NCBI GenBank assembly: GCA_903933815.1
Contig: CAIZLN010000017.1
Span: 1 to 53,154, forward strand
Source of the DNA: an uncultured Solirubrobacterales bacterium
GTDB lineage: Bacteria > Actinomycetota > Thermoleophilia > Solirubrobacterales > 70-9
DNA: 53,154 bases
Direction: 5' to 3'
The translations under genes were made by a program, and so were the position numbers. This document shows, piece after piece, positions 33,269-41,876 of the stretch. Below the pieces are notes generated by a model. The model ran no database searches, was not told the origin of the DNA, and saw only the letters and a program-made list of their open reading frames with translations. Position 1 is the stretch's first letter. Each line of letters starts with the position of its first letter.

Positions 33269-35455
33269 GTGTCCATCGCCAGGGTCGAGCCGCTGACGAC
33301 GGCCCGCGCTCTGCGGGGCCCGTTCGATTACCTGATACCTGATCGCCTCCCCGGGATCGACATCGGCACCGTGCTTGAGGTTCCGTTCGGACCCCGTCGG
33401 ATCACCGGCGTGGTCGTTGGGCTCGCGGCTACCTCGGAGGTTCCACCCGGGAAGCTGGCCGAACCGATCCGGATCCTTGGTACCGGTACGACACCGGAGC
33501 TGGTCGATCTCGGAATGTGGATCGCCCGCGAGTACTGTTCGACTCCGGCTCGGGGGGTCGGGCTGATGCTTCCTCCGGGAACTGGCACCGGTGGCCAGCG
33601 CACCAAGGCCAGGACCGAGACCCTGAGCCGGATCACCGAGCTCGGAAGAGCGGCCCTCGAGGACGGCAGCAGGCTGGGGGAGAAGCAGCGTCTTGCCCTG
33701 CGGTCCCTGCTCGAAGGTGAAATGACCGGACGGGAACTGATGGCGCGGGCTGCGGCCGACGCTTCTACCCTGAAGCGGCTTGAGTCCAGAGGCCTGATCG
33801 AACGCGAGCAGATCCGGGTCCGCAGACGTCCTGACTCTGGAACCATTGGAAGCGCCAGCGTCTCTGCGCCAGCCCTGACGGCAGACCAGCGGGCTGCCGT
33901 CTCCCGCCTGAACGATGCTGTCGACTCCGGTGTCGGGCAGGAGTTCCTGCTCGCCGGGGTCACCGGGTCCGGGAAGACCGAGGTCTACCTCGCCGCGGTC
34001 GAACACGCTCTTGCCCTCGGGCGCACCGCAATCGTTCTGGTGCCGGAAATCGGACTGACCCCCCAGGCGGTTGGTCGGTTCGAGGCGCGGCTGGGAGATC
34101 GAGTGGCGGTGCTTCACTCGGCGCTCTCGGCCGGGCAGAGGTTTGATGAGTGGCAGCGGCTCAAGAGCGGCGAGGCAACTGTCTGCGTCGGCCCGCGCTC
34201 GGCAATCTTTGCTCCGCTCATGAACCTCGGCCTGATCGTCGTAGACGAGGAGCACGATCCCTCCTACAAGCAGGAGAGCGACCCCCGGTACGACGCCCGC
34301 TCAGTCGCCCGCCGCAGATCCGCACAAAACGGCGCCTTGCTGATTCTCGGCACAGCAACCCCGCGGCCGGAGACCTGGCGGGACTTCGAGAGGATCGAAC
34401 TCCCCGACAGGGTGGACGGCCTCGGCATGCCACCGGTCGAAGTCATCGACATGCGCCTGGCCGATCCCCGGGGAGGACCGATACATCCCTCGACTTTCGA
34501 GGCTCTCAGCCAGGTCAGGAGTGAGGGCGGCAAAGCGATTGTGATGATCAACCGTCGTGGCTTTGCGCCCTGGCTGACCTGTCGCACATGCGGCCACCAC
34601 TGGGGCTGCCCGAACTGTGATGTCTCACTCATCGTCCACCGTGAGTCCGGTCAGCTCATCTGTCACCACTGCAGCCACGCCGAACCGTTGCCGCGCAGTT
34701 GTGGGGAATGCGGAGGTACCACGCTGGCTCAGTCCGGTGCCGGCACTCAGCGGATCGAGCGGCTCCTGGCAGAGGCAATGGATCCGATGCCGGTCTTCAG
34801 GCTGGACGCTGATACCAGTGCCGGACCTGGTGGTCACGGAAGGGTTCTGAGTGCGTTCGACCAGGCCGACAGTGCAATTCTGGTTGGAACTCAGATGGTG
34901 GCCAAGGGCCACGACTTCCCCGAGGTGACCCTGAGCGTAATCCTCGACGCTGACGCGACCTTGCGGTTCCCTGATTTCCGAGCCGAAGAGAGAACCTTTT
35001 CTCTGGTCACCCAGCTGGCCGGCCGGAGCGGCCGGGGTGCCGCCGGCGGCCGCGTGATCGTCCAGACTCTGGCGCCCGATGCCGCCAGTATCCGCGCGGC
35101 GTCCAAACACGACTCACCCGGATTCCTGGCCGGGGAACTGGTCCGACGCGAGGAGCTTGCCTACCCGCCCTTTTCGAGCCTCATCCGGATAGTTCTGGCG
35201 GCCGAAGACGAAGCGGCTCTGGATCGTGCTGCGGCAGAGGTCGCCACGCAGGTCGGTGAAGCCCTCCCCGGGGAGGCATCGATGCTGGGCCCGGCACCGA
35301 TGTTCAGGGCCAGAAACCGGTTCCGTCGGAGGTTCCTGATCAAGACGACCGCCCGCGAGCAGACCGTGGGTGCAGTCCACGAGACGGTCGAGAACATGCT
35401 CGCTGACCGTGTCTTCCGAGGAATCGTGCTCAGCATCGACGTTGACCCGCAGTAG
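33269..35455 (+). CDS. priA: Primosomal protein N' (replication restart helicase PriA)
   Basis: PriA reloads the replisome at stalled forks. The 728-aa protein has the N-terminal DNA-binding domain (VEPLTTARALRGPFDYLIP, VPFGPRR), a Walker A GVTGSGKTEVYL and Walker B VVDEEHDPSYKQ. A Cys-rich insertion (CRTCGHHWGCPNCDVSL, CHHC, CGECGG) binds zinc, and helicase motifs follow, including GTQMVAKGHDFP and QLAGRSGRG. All helicase motifs appear intact; in several Actinobacteria PriA has lost ATPase residues, but not here as far as I can see. GTG 33269 is preferred because of the -10 box; the frame is open back to 33143. Confidence 0.93.
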   Translation: MSIARVEPLTTARALRGPFDYLIPDRLPGIDIGTVLEVPFGPRRITGVVVGLAATSEVPPGKLAEPIRILGTGTTPELVDLGMWIAREYCSTPARGVGLMLPPGTGTGGQRTKARTETLSRITELGRAALEDGSRLGEKQRLALRSLLEGEMTGRELMARAAADASTLKRLESRGLIEREQIRVRRRPDSGTIGSASVSAPALTADQRAAVSRLNDAVDSGVGQEFLLAGVTGSGKTEVYLAAVEHALALGRTAIVLVPEIGLTPQAVGRFEARLGDRVAVLHSALSAGQRFDEWQRLKSGEATVCVGPRSAIFAPLMNLGLIVVDEEHDPSYKQESDPRYDARSVARRRSAQNGALLILGTATPRPETWRDFERIELPDRVDGLGMPPVEVIDMRLADPRGGPIHPSTFEALSQVRSEGGKAIVMINRRGFAPWLTCRTCGHHWGCPNCDVSLIVHRESGQLICHHCSHAEPLPRSCGECGGTTLAQSGAGTQRIERLLAEAMDPMPVFRLDADTSAGPGGHGRVLSAFDQADSAILVGTQMVAKGHDFPEVTLSVILDADATLRFPDFRAEERTFSLVTQLAGRSGRGAAGGRVIVQTLAPDAASIRAASKHDSPGFLAGELVRREELAYPPFSSLIRIVLAAEDEAALDRAAAEVATQVGEALPGEASMLGPAPMFRARNRFRRRFLIKTTAREQTVGAVHETVENMLADRVFRGIVLSIDVDPQ

Positions 35456-35478
35456 CAGGGCTTCGGTATCGGGGAAGC

Positions 35479-35484
35479 TAAACT
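35479..35484 (+). promoter_or_regulatory. Predicted leaderless -10 box of def
   Basis: TAAACT ends 8 nt before the ATG at 35493 with CGTCTTCG between and no ribosome site. No clear -35 box. Confidence 0.48.
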
Positions 35485-35492
35485 CGTCTTCG

Positions 35493-36122
35493 ATGAACGA
35501 CGAACAGGAAACTGCTGAAGACACAGGCACGAGCGGGGTAGTCCTTGAGGAGACTGCCCCTGCGCAGGCAGGCGGCCTCGACGAAGACACCCTGCGTCGC
35601 CGAGAGGCGGCCCTGGCTCAGGTGCTCCAGTACGGCGATCCAGTTCTGAAGAGCAGGGCCTCGGAGGTCACGGAGTTCGACCAGGCTCTTTCTGACGAGA
35701 TCGACCGCATGATCGTTCTGATGCAGGAGAGCATTGGTTGCGGCCTGGCCGCCAACCAGGTCGGCCGACTGCGCCGTCTGCTTGTTTTCCAGACGAACGC
35801 GGACGTAGAGCCGCAGGCCCTGATCAACCCGGAGATCGACTGGCTCTCGGACGAGACCGAGCCGATGACCGAAGGCTGCCTCAGCATCCCGCGGGTGGTT
35901 GTTGAGGTCGAGCGTCCGATCTACGCCCGAGTCCGGGGCAAAGACCGGGCCGGTGCCCAGGTCCTGATTGAGGCATCCGGACATGAAGCCCGAGTGCTCC
36001 AGCACGAGATCGACCACCTGAACGGCGTGCTGATCCTCGACCGCACCACGCGCTCTCAGCGTCGCGGTGCGCTGAAGGCGCTCCGGCGCGGCGAGAGTTA
36101 TTCACCCCCGGAAGACGAATGA
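35493..36122 (+). CDS. def: Peptide deformylase
   Basis: Def removes the formyl group from nascent proteins. The three metal-site motifs are present: GCGLAANQVG (box 1), EGCLSIP (box 2, Cys ligand) and QHEIDHLNGVL (box 3, two His and catalytic Glu). The 209-aa product carries an extra acidic N-terminal segment of about 40 residues before the usual start at VLQYGDPVL. The ATG is supported by the -10 box at leaderless distance. The frame opens further upstream only within priA. It overlaps fmt by ATGA, the classic def-fmt pair, followed by rsmB. Confidence 0.95.
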   Translation: MNDEQETAEDTGTSGVVLEETAPAQAGGLDEDTLRRREAALAQVLQYGDPVLKSRASEVTEFDQALSDEIDRMIVLMQESIGCGLAANQVGRLRRLLVFQTNADVEPQALINPEIDWLSDETEPMTEGCLSIPRVVVEVERPIYARVRGKDRAGAQVLIEASGHEARVLQHEIDHLNGVLILDRTTRSQRRGALKALRRGESYSPPEDE

Positions 36123-37051
36123 CCGTGAGCCAGGGCGTCTTCCTGGGAACTTCGGACTTCGCCGCAACGGTCCTTGGCCGGCTGGCGGCCTCCGAACACT
36201 GCCCTGAACTGGTGGTCACGCTGCCGGACCGAAAGCGCGGCCGCGGCCGCCGTCTCCAGGCCTCCCCGGTGGCCAACGCCGCCGAAGAACTCGGAATCGA
36301 GGTGCTGAAAAGCGCTGACGTCAACGCCGAAGGAGACCGTGAGAAGATTCTGGCTGTGGGCGGGGAGTGGGCCTCGATCTGTGCTTTCGGCCAGATCATC
36401 AAGGAGCCGCTGCTCAGCGAGATCCCGATGCTCAACGTGCACCCGTCGCTTCTGCCGCGATGGCGCGGTGCGGCACCGATTGAGCGTGCGATCATGGCCG
36501 GCGACCAGGAAACCGGGGTCTGTGTCATGAGGCTGGTGGCGGGGCTTGACTCCGGGCCGGTCGCTCTCAGGCGTGAGGTTCCAATCGGGATCGAAGAGGA
36601 CTTCGAACAGGTCTCCGGGCGCCTGGCCGATCTCGGCGGCGAAATGCTCGTGGAGGCCCTGGAGCTCGCGGTCGACGGCACGATCGAGTGGACCGAGCAG
36701 ATCGAAGAAGGCCTCACTTATGCCGAGAAGGTCGAGTCCTCGGAGCGACGGATTGATCCGGCGATGGCGGTCTGCCCGGTCAATGACCTGATCCGCGCCC
36801 TCACCCCTCACATCGGTGCTTACATTGAGCTCGGAGGTGGCGAGCGGCTCGGCGTGCGCCGGGCCACCCCGGCCGGCGAGGGCCTTCTCGCGGACCTGGA
36901 GGCAGGCAGCTTCACCGAGCGGGAGGACAGGCTCTTCTTTGGCTGTTCAGATGGCGCCCTCGAGTTGCTCACCGTCCAGCCAGCAGGTGGCAAGCCGATG
37001 GATGTCGCCTCATACGTGCGGGGCCGGGGCGTCCCGGCGGCTTCCGTTTGA
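36119..37051 (+). CDS. fmt: Methionyl-tRNA formyltransferase
   Basis: Fmt formylates initiator Met-tRNA. The N-terminal domain begins GVFLGTSDFAATVL and contains the formyl-folate site LNVHPSLLPRWRGAAPIERAI with catalytic Asn, His and, further on, Asp in AGLDSGPV. The C-terminal OB-like domain binds tRNA. Length is 310 aa. ATG 36119 overlaps the def stop; a GTG two codons later is an alternative. The stop overlaps the TTG of rsmB (TTGA). One point of interest is that several predicted leaderless genes here would be translated from formyl-Met without a Shine-Dalgarno step. Confidence 0.94.
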   Translation: MTVSQGVFLGTSDFAATVLGRLAASEHCPELVVTLPDRKRGRGRRLQASPVANAAEELGIEVLKSADVNAEGDREKILAVGGEWASICAFGQIIKEPLLSEIPMLNVHPSLLPRWRGAAPIERAIMAGDQETGVCVMRLVAGLDSGPVALRREVPIGIEEDFEQVSGRLADLGGEMLVEALELAVDGTIEWTEQIEEGLTYAEKVESSERRIDPAMAVCPVNDLIRALTPHIGAYIELGGGERLGVRRATPAGEGLLADLEAGSFTEREDRLFFGCSDGALELLTVQPAGGKPMDVASYVRGRGVPAASV

Positions 37052-38397
37052 GTGAGGTGACGCCGGAGCGGGAGGCCGCCTTCGCGGTACTGCGCCGGAC
37101 CTTCGAGCAGGACCAGTACACCGAACTCGCCTTCCGGGAGGAGGCGACTTCGCGTGGCATCGAGGGCCGGATTCGTGCCAAGGCACAGATGCTGGCCTAC
37201 GGCGCGGTGCAGCGACGGGGCACGAGCGACGCGATCGTCGGTGGGTACTCGAAGAAGCCCGGCCAGAGGCCTGTGCCGGAGGCGATGGCCGCACTTCGGC
37301 TCGGCCTTTTCGAGCTGCTCTTTACCCGGGACGGCGCCGATCACGCCATCGTCGACCAGGCGGTCAGCCTGACCCGTGCGGCCGGCGCCGGTCATGCCGC
37401 CGGGTTTGTCAACGCAATGCTGCGGCGCGCCCTGAGGGAGAAGGATTCGCTCTCTGCCCGGCTGAAGGATGACTCCAGCCCCAAAGCCGCCGCTTTCGCC
37501 CACTCGGCACCGCTGTGGCTGGCGAACATGTGGTGGGAAGAGCTCGGCGCAGAGCGGGCCCGGACCCTGCTCGCGTCCGCCAACCAGCCGGCTGAACGGG
37601 CGTTCCGGGTCAATCCGGACCGTACCGGTCGTGAAGAGATGATCGAACGGCTGGCCGCAGCGGACCTCGAGCTGTCGCCCGCCGAAGGTGAGTGGCCAAT
37701 GGCCGCCCCGGAGCTGGTCGTCGCCCGCGGCAACCTGGCCGCAGCCGAACAGGCAGCCGCCGAAGGGCTGGTGGTGATGCAGTCCAGGGGATCGGCCGCA
37801 GTGGTCGAGGTGCTCGACCCGCAGCTCGATGAGCGGGTTCTGGACCTCTGCTCGGGTCCCGGTATCAAGACCGGTCAGATCGCCTCCAGAGTGGGTCGCC
37901 AGGGAAACATGGTCGCCGTCGAGATCGATGCCGAAAGGGCCGAGCAGGTTGCCCTGCAAGTCCAGCGGCTGGGCTACCACCACGTGATGGTCGCTGAGAC
38001 TGACGGGCGCCGGGGAGAGGTCCTCTCGACATTTGACCGAGCGCTTGTAGACGCACCTTGTTCGGATCTCGGCGCCCTCGCGTCCCGGCCGGACGCACGA
38101 TGGCGAAAGAGCCCGGCAGTGATCGAGCGGTTGCTGCCGCTCCAGGCTGACCTGCTTGACCATGCTGCCGACTCGATCCGCTCCGGAGGAGTGCTCGTCT
38201 ACTCAACCTGCACGATCTCCCGGCGCGAGAACGCTGATCAGGTAGCGGCTCTTGCCCTGCGCAAGGGCCTGGTGGTCGACGACCTAGGTACGTTGGCACC
38301 GGGCTTCGCCGACAGCATTGACCCGCGCTGCCTGCAGCTGATGCCGGATCGGGATCACACGACCGGGTTCTTCATTTCGAGACTTCTGAAGCCATAA
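37048..38397 (+). CDS. rsmB: 16S rRNA (cytosine-967-C5) methyltransferase
   Basis: RsmB has an N-terminal NusB-like domain (about residues 1-140, EREAAFAVLRRTFEQ) and a C-terminal SAM methyltransferase domain. The latter shows DLCSGPGIKTGQIAS (SAM loop), VDAPCSDLGALASRPDARW and YSTCTISRREN, where the two Cys residues are the catalytic pair of m5C enzymes. Length is 449 aa. The TTG start overlaps fmt by 4 nt, giving the common def-fmt-rsmB order. A strong stem-loop follows the stop at 38427-38460. Confidence 0.94.
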   Translation: MSEVTPEREAAFAVLRRTFEQDQYTELAFREEATSRGIEGRIRAKAQMLAYGAVQRRGTSDAIVGGYSKKPGQRPVPEAMAALRLGLFELLFTRDGADHAIVDQAVSLTRAAGAGHAAGFVNAMLRRALREKDSLSARLKDDSSPKAAAFAHSAPLWLANMWWEELGAERARTLLASANQPAERAFRVNPDRTGREEMIERLAAADLELSPAEGEWPMAAPELVVARGNLAAAEQAAAEGLVVMQSRGSAAVVEVLDPQLDERVLDLCSGPGIKTGQIASRVGRQGNMVAVEIDAERAEQVALQVQRLGYHHVMVAETDGRRGEVLSTFDRALVDAPCSDLGALASRPDARWRKSPAVIERLLPLQADLLDHAADSIRSGGVLVYSTCTISRRENADQVAALALRKGLVVDDLGTLAPGFADSIDPRCLQLMPDRDHTTGFFISRLLKP

Positions 38398-38426
38398 AGG
38401 TCCCCGCCTCTTGACGGGAAGTCACA

Positions 38427-38460
38427 CCCGGCCGGTGTCCAAGGGACGCCTACGGCCGGG
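38427..38460 (+). terminator. Stem-loop after rsmB overlapping the next promoter
   Basis: CCCGGCCG (38427-38434) pairs perfectly with CGGCCGGG (38453-38460), and inside it GTCC pairs with GGAC. No T-run follows. It covers the position where a -35 box for the next gene would lie, so it may act as terminator, operator or both. Confidence 0.5.
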
Positions 38461-38468
38461 GCAGCGTT

Positions 38469-38474
38469 GATAAT
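38469..38474 (+). promoter_or_regulatory. Predicted leaderless -10 box of the zinc-ribbon gene
   Basis: GATAAT differs from TATAAT at one position and ends 6 nt before the GTG at 38481. Confidence 0.42.
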
Positions 38475-38480
38475 CCTTCC

Positions 38481-38726
38481 GTGTCAGATCAACCAGACCG
38501 ACCGTCCACCGGTGCCTTGACGGGCCTCGCCTGTCCGGGCTGTGGCGAGCCGTGGCTCCGGCCCACCCAGCTACCGGGTAGATTTCGCTGCGTCTACTGC
38601 CTCAGTCGGTATGAACTCGTTTCGCAGTGTCCGGAATGTGGCGTTCACCAGACGATCGCCAGAATGAGCACCACGGAAGACATGAGCTGCCAGACCTGTA
38701 GCGCCTCGATGCTGAGACCGATATGA
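38481..38726 (+). CDS. Small zinc-ribbon protein with four CxxC pairs
   Basis: The 81-aa protein has four CxxC pairs: CPGC, CVYC, CPEC and CQTC. The pattern CPxC...CxxCxxxY...CPxC...CxxC fits two treble-clef or zinc-ribbon sites and resembles the zinc-ribbon family of E. coli YfgJ (DUF1407). That resemblance is by cysteine spacing only. The function is unknown. The GTG start lies 6 nt after a -10-like box, and the stop overlaps the rpe ATG (ATGA), so it is translationally coupled to rpe. The residues between cysteines are ordinary and coding, and codon use matches the neighbours. Confidence 0.75.
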   Translation: MSDQPDRPSTGALTGLACPGCGEPWLRPTQLPGRFRCVYCLSRYELVSQCPECGVHQTIARMSTTEDMSCQTCSASMLRPI

Positions 38727-39412
38727 ACCGAGAAGACAGACTCGAAAAGTTCCAGGGGGTACACATCGCCCCATCCATCCTCTCTGCGGACTTCGCCCGC
38801 CTGGGATCGGCCATCGCCGAGGTCATGGAGGCCGGCGCGAAGGTGATCCACTTCGACGTGATGGACGGGCAGTTCGTTCCGCCGATCACGATCGGGCCGC
38901 TCGTTGCGGCGGGCATCGCAGATCAGGTCCATGACGCCGGCGGAGTGCTCGACGTCCACCTGATGATCGAGCAGCCGGACCGCCAGTTCGAAGAGTTCGC
39001 GAAGGCCGGGGCAGACAGCATCACCTTTCACGCTGAGGCCACACCTCACGTCCACCGAGCGCTGGGCGCCATCCGGGAGTTGGGCTGTCTGGCCGGGGTT
39101 GCGCTCAATCCGGGCACGCCGGTCGAAGCCATTTCCGAGCTTCGGGGCTCGGCTGACCTGATTCTTGCGATGACCGTGAACCCGGGCTGGGGTGGCCAGG
39201 CGTTCATCGAGGAATCGCCAGGCAAGGTGTCCCGCCTGAAGCCGCTGGCAGATGGTGCTCTGATTGAGGTCGATGGAGGGATCGGCACCGGGACAGCCGG
39301 TCGCATGACATCAGCTGGAGCCAGCCTGCTGGTTGCCGGTTCGGCGATCTTCGGCTCTCCGGATCCGGCCGCTGCCTACTCCGAGATTCTTCAGGCAGCC
39401 AGAGCCGGCTGA
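38723..39412 (+). CDS. rpe: Ribulose-phosphate 3-epimerase
   Basis: Rpe interconverts ribulose-5-P and xylulose-5-P. The TIM-barrel protein of 229 aa has IAPSILSADFARLG (Ser, Asp), HFDVMDGQFVPPITIG (His, Asp metal ligands), DVHLMI, VNPGWGGQAF and EVDGGIGTGTA with the second catalytic Asp. The ATG overlaps the preceding zinc-ribbon gene. It works in the same pathway as the transketolase encoded at 30533-32590, and ribulose-5-P is also the substrate of RibBA, encoded about 4 kb downstream. It ends 20 nt before the converging flippase gene. Confidence 0.96.
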   Translation: MNREDRLEKFQGVHIAPSILSADFARLGSAIAEVMEAGAKVIHFDVMDGQFVPPITIGPLVAAGIADQVHDAGGVLDVHLMIEQPDRQFEEFAKAGADSITFHAEATPHVHRALGAIRELGCLAGVALNPGTPVEAISELRGSADLILAMTVNPGWGGQAFIEESPGKVSRLKPLADGALIEVDGGIGTGTAGRMTSAGASLLVAGSAIFGSPDPAAAYSEILQAARAG

Positions 39413-39432
39413 CGGTCACAGCACACAGCAGA

Positions 39433-40854
39433 TCAGGGAGCTACCTCTTCGAGTCCTGCCAGACGTGCACTTATTTCGTCAGGGGTGCCCTCGAGGGGCA
39501 GCCCTTCTTCGGGCCCGGAGGGTCGCTGGTAGATGTAGTAGAGGCTGCTCATGAGAATCAGCGCGGTCAGCGTGAAACCGATCTCAACCCGGTGGTTGAC
39601 GTTCTGGATCATCGGCAGCACGGTCCAGACAATGAAAAAGACCGCGCATGCAATCCACCTGATCGAGGCTCGCCGGGCCTGACCCTGAGCCAGCGCTGCC
39701 TGGTTGAAAGTCACAGCCGCCAGGTAGAACCCCATCCCGGCGGTGACAAGCAGCAGGTCGGGTCTCGCGTAGCTGAACTTGTCGGAAAAGGCGAGCTGCA
39801 TCAGCTGCGGTCCGGCTACGAGCACAACGATCGCGGTCAGGCCGGTGAAGGCCAGGATGCCCATGAGGACAGACCTGATTGAGGAGCGGAACTCTTCTTC
39901 CGAGCCGGGTTCGCTGCTGTGGTGGAGCGAGGTCAGGTGAGGCAGGATGCTGGTTGAAACAGCCTGAAAAAGCTGCAACGGGGCTCGGGCGATCATCAGC
40001 ACATTGAAGATGTATCCAGCCGCAGCCGCGCCACTGATCGCGTTCACGAGCAAAGGGCCTGCGTTCAGGAAGACCTGCTCGCTGAACATGATCAGGAAGA
40101 CGGAACCGACGAATCCGGCCCCGGTCGACATCGAGAACTCGGCCCGCTCGGCACCCATGTCGATTTCTTCGCCTCCGGCTTTCCCACGCTCGGCCTCTTC
40201 GCGCCGGGTCCGTCGTGCGATCGCGTAGGGAACCACCATCAGGCTGAGCAGCGGTGCGGCGACAATGCCCATCGCAACCATTGTCTGACCGGAGAGAATG
40301 CCGATCGCTACCAGTACGGCAAAAAGTGTCCGGAAGACGGACTCAGAGAGAATCAGCGCCGTAAAGAGCCCGAACTGCTGATGGCCGGCGAAGTAGCCGC
40401 GTGCGTAGTAGCTGGCCGCGTAGAAAAGGACAGCCGAGAAAAAGATCCAGTAGAGGGCGGAGTTACCGTCGAGCAGGCCGTTTTCGATCGGGCCCTTGAG
40501 GATCAGGGTAATGAGGGCAAAGCCGAGGCTGAGAAAGAGCTGAATCCGGGCGGCAACCCTTACCGGCCCGGTGTCAGGATCGCCACGCTCGACGTGCTCG
40601 GAGATATGCCGGGAGAGAAGCTGGTCAACCGGCCGATAGAGGGTGGAGACGGTAATGAACACGGCCGACCAGAGCACCGTGATCTCGCCGTATGCGTCCC
40701 TGTCAAGGTTGTGGGCAGCGATGAAGAAGTAGACGTAGGTGATCAGGCCGGTCAGTCCGACACCGATCGTCAGAAAACCGGCGGCGCGCCGGAACCGGCT
40801 TTCCCTCCCACCATTTATCTCAGCCTCTGAGGAGGTCTGGGGCCCGTCCGCCAA
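39433..40854 (-). CDS. Polysaccharide flippase-like multi-span membrane protein (MOP/Wzx type)
   Basis: The 473-aa protein has roughly twelve to fourteen hydrophobic spans spread over its length and a polar C-terminal tail of about 30 residues. It looks like a lipopolysaccharide or polysaccharide flippase of the MOP superfamily (TVSTLYRPVDQLLSRHISEHVERGD, then YYARGYFAGHQQFGLF). The family exports lipid-linked glycans across the membrane. It begins with TTG 6 nt after the stop of the glycosyltransferase, and no in-frame ATG is near, so the two are one unit. The substrate is unknown. It could instead move another lipid-linked precursor. Codon use does not stand out from its neighbours. Confidence 0.75.
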   Translation of the reverse strand: MADGPQTSSEAEINGGRESRFRRAAGFLTIGVGLTGLITYVYFFIAAHNLDRDAYGEITVLWSAVFITVSTLYRPVDQLLSRHISEHVERGDPDTGPVRVAARIQLFLSLGFALITLILKGPIENGLLDGNSALYWIFFSAVLFYAASYYARGYFAGHQQFGLFTALILSESVFRTLFAVLVAIGILSGQTMVAMGIVAAPLLSLMVVPYAIARRTRREEAERGKAGGEEIDMGAERAEFSMSTGAGFVGSVFLIMFSEQVFLNAGPLLVNAISGAAAAGYIFNVLMIARAPLQLFQAVSTSILPHLTSLHHSSEPGSEEEFRSSIRSVLMGILAFTGLTAIVVLVAGPQLMQLAFSDKFSYARPDLLLVTAGMGFYLAAVTFNQAALAQGQARRASIRWIACAVFFIVWTVLPMIQNVNHRVEIGFTLTALILMSSLYYIYQRPSGPEEGLPLEGTPDEISARLAGLEEVAP

Positions 40855-40860
40855 GCCGGC

Positions 40861-41856
40861 TCAGACCGTGGTTCGGTTGGCGGGCGGATCAACCAGATGC
40901 GTGGGCTCAACCTCGAGTTCCAGTTCCACCCGTCGTACCCGCTCGAAGACCCGCTGAGTCATCACGCGCTGACCGGCCAGGAGGTCGCCGATTATCCCGA
41001 GCGCGAAAAGCTGCATCGAGACGATGAACAGGACTGCGCCAAGCAGCAGGGACTGGATGTTGCCGTCGCGGTCCCCGTTGAATATCCAGTCGGCAAGGAA
41101 AGGCATCCAGGAGGCGATCGCAAGCACGAACGCGATGACCCCGAAGGTGAAGAAGACCTTGAGCGGTTCGTAGCGCGCATAGATGCGCAGGATTGCCAGT
41201 CCGTTTCTGCGAACGTAGGTTGAGGTCGATCCGAACAGTCTCGACTCCCGTGTTTTCGGGTTCGTCCGGATCTCCACCTCGCTGAGGGCCACCCGGGTCT
41301 TGCCTGCCTGAATGAGGCTCTCCAGCGTGTAAGTGAAGTTGTCCACAACCATCAGTTGAAGGGCTGCCTCGCGACTGTAGGCGCGGAAGCCCGAGGTGGC
41401 ATCAGTGATTTCAGTGTCAGACAGCCGCCTTACGACCCAGCTGCCGATCTTCTGGAGCGATTTCTTCGAAGGAGAAAAGTGGTCGATCTCAGAGACGTCC
41501 CGGTCGCCCACGACCATCTCCGCCCGGTTCTCCAGTATCGGGCGAACCAGCTTGGTGATATCGCCGCCGTAGTACTGGTTGTCGGCATCGGTATTTACGA
41601 TGATGTCGGCGCCAAGCTTGAGGCAGGCATCGAGGCCCGCCTGGAATCCGGTAGCCAGCCCCTTGTTGCGGGGCAGCTTGACAATGTGGTCGACCCCGCA
41701 TTCCTGCGCCACCTCGACGGTCCGATCGGTCGAGCCGTCGTCGATGATCAGCGTCTCGATCTCGTCCACGCCTTCGATCGAGGTGGGCAGGTCGGCGAGC
41801 GTCACGGGGAGGTTTTCCTCCTCGTTCAGGCAGGGGATCTGGATCATTACCTTCAT
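40861..41856 (-). CDS. Family 2 glycosyltransferase with two C-terminal membrane spans
   Basis: The protein starts with the GT-A fold typical of dolichol-phosphate-mannose-synthase-like GT2 enzymes: QIPCLNEEENLPVTLADLP, LIIDDGSTDRT, NKGLATGFQAGLD and the metal motif NTDADNQY (DxD). About residues 230-300 hold two membrane spans, suggesting transfer to a membrane lipid carrier such as undecaprenyl phosphate. Length is 331 aa. The ATG is 20 bp from the divergent ribD. With the flippase it forms a two-gene unit that probably makes and exports a lipid-linked sugar; the sugar cannot be told from sequence. Confidence 0.88.
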   Translation of the reverse strand: MKVMIQIPCLNEEENLPVTLADLPTSIEGVDEIETLIIDDGSTDRTVEVAQECGVDHIVKLPRNKGLATGFQAGLDACLKLGADIIVNTDADNQYYGGDITKLVRPILENRAEMVVGDRDVSEIDHFSPSKKSLQKIGSWVVRRLSDTEITDATSGFRAYSREAALQLMVVDNFTYTLESLIQAGKTRVALSEVEIRTNPKTRESRLFGSTSTYVRRNGLAILRIYARYEPLKVFFTFGVIAFVLAIASWMPFLADWIFNGDRDGNIQSLLLGAVLFIVSMQLFALGIIGDLLAGQRVMTQRVFERVRRVELELEVEPTHLVDPPANRTTV

Positions 41857-41864
41857 GAGTCAGT

Positions 41865-41870
41865 CAAGAT
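41865..41870 (+). promoter_or_regulatory. Predicted leaderless -10 box of ribD
   Basis: CAAGAT ends 6 nt before the ATG at 41877 (TGTCAC between). It has A and T at the key positions but C in place of the first T. The whole divergent gap is 20 bp, so no FMN riboswitch fits upstream of the riboflavin operon. Confidence 0.35.
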
Positions 41871-41876
41871 TGTCAC

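Noticed and set aside
36820-38163. 447-aa reverse-strand open frame opposite fmt/rsmB
   Set aside because: It runs across the ends of two real genes with full catalytic motifs and has no domain pattern of its own.
41857-41876. FMN riboswitch before ribD
   Set aside because: The divergent gap is only 20 bp.
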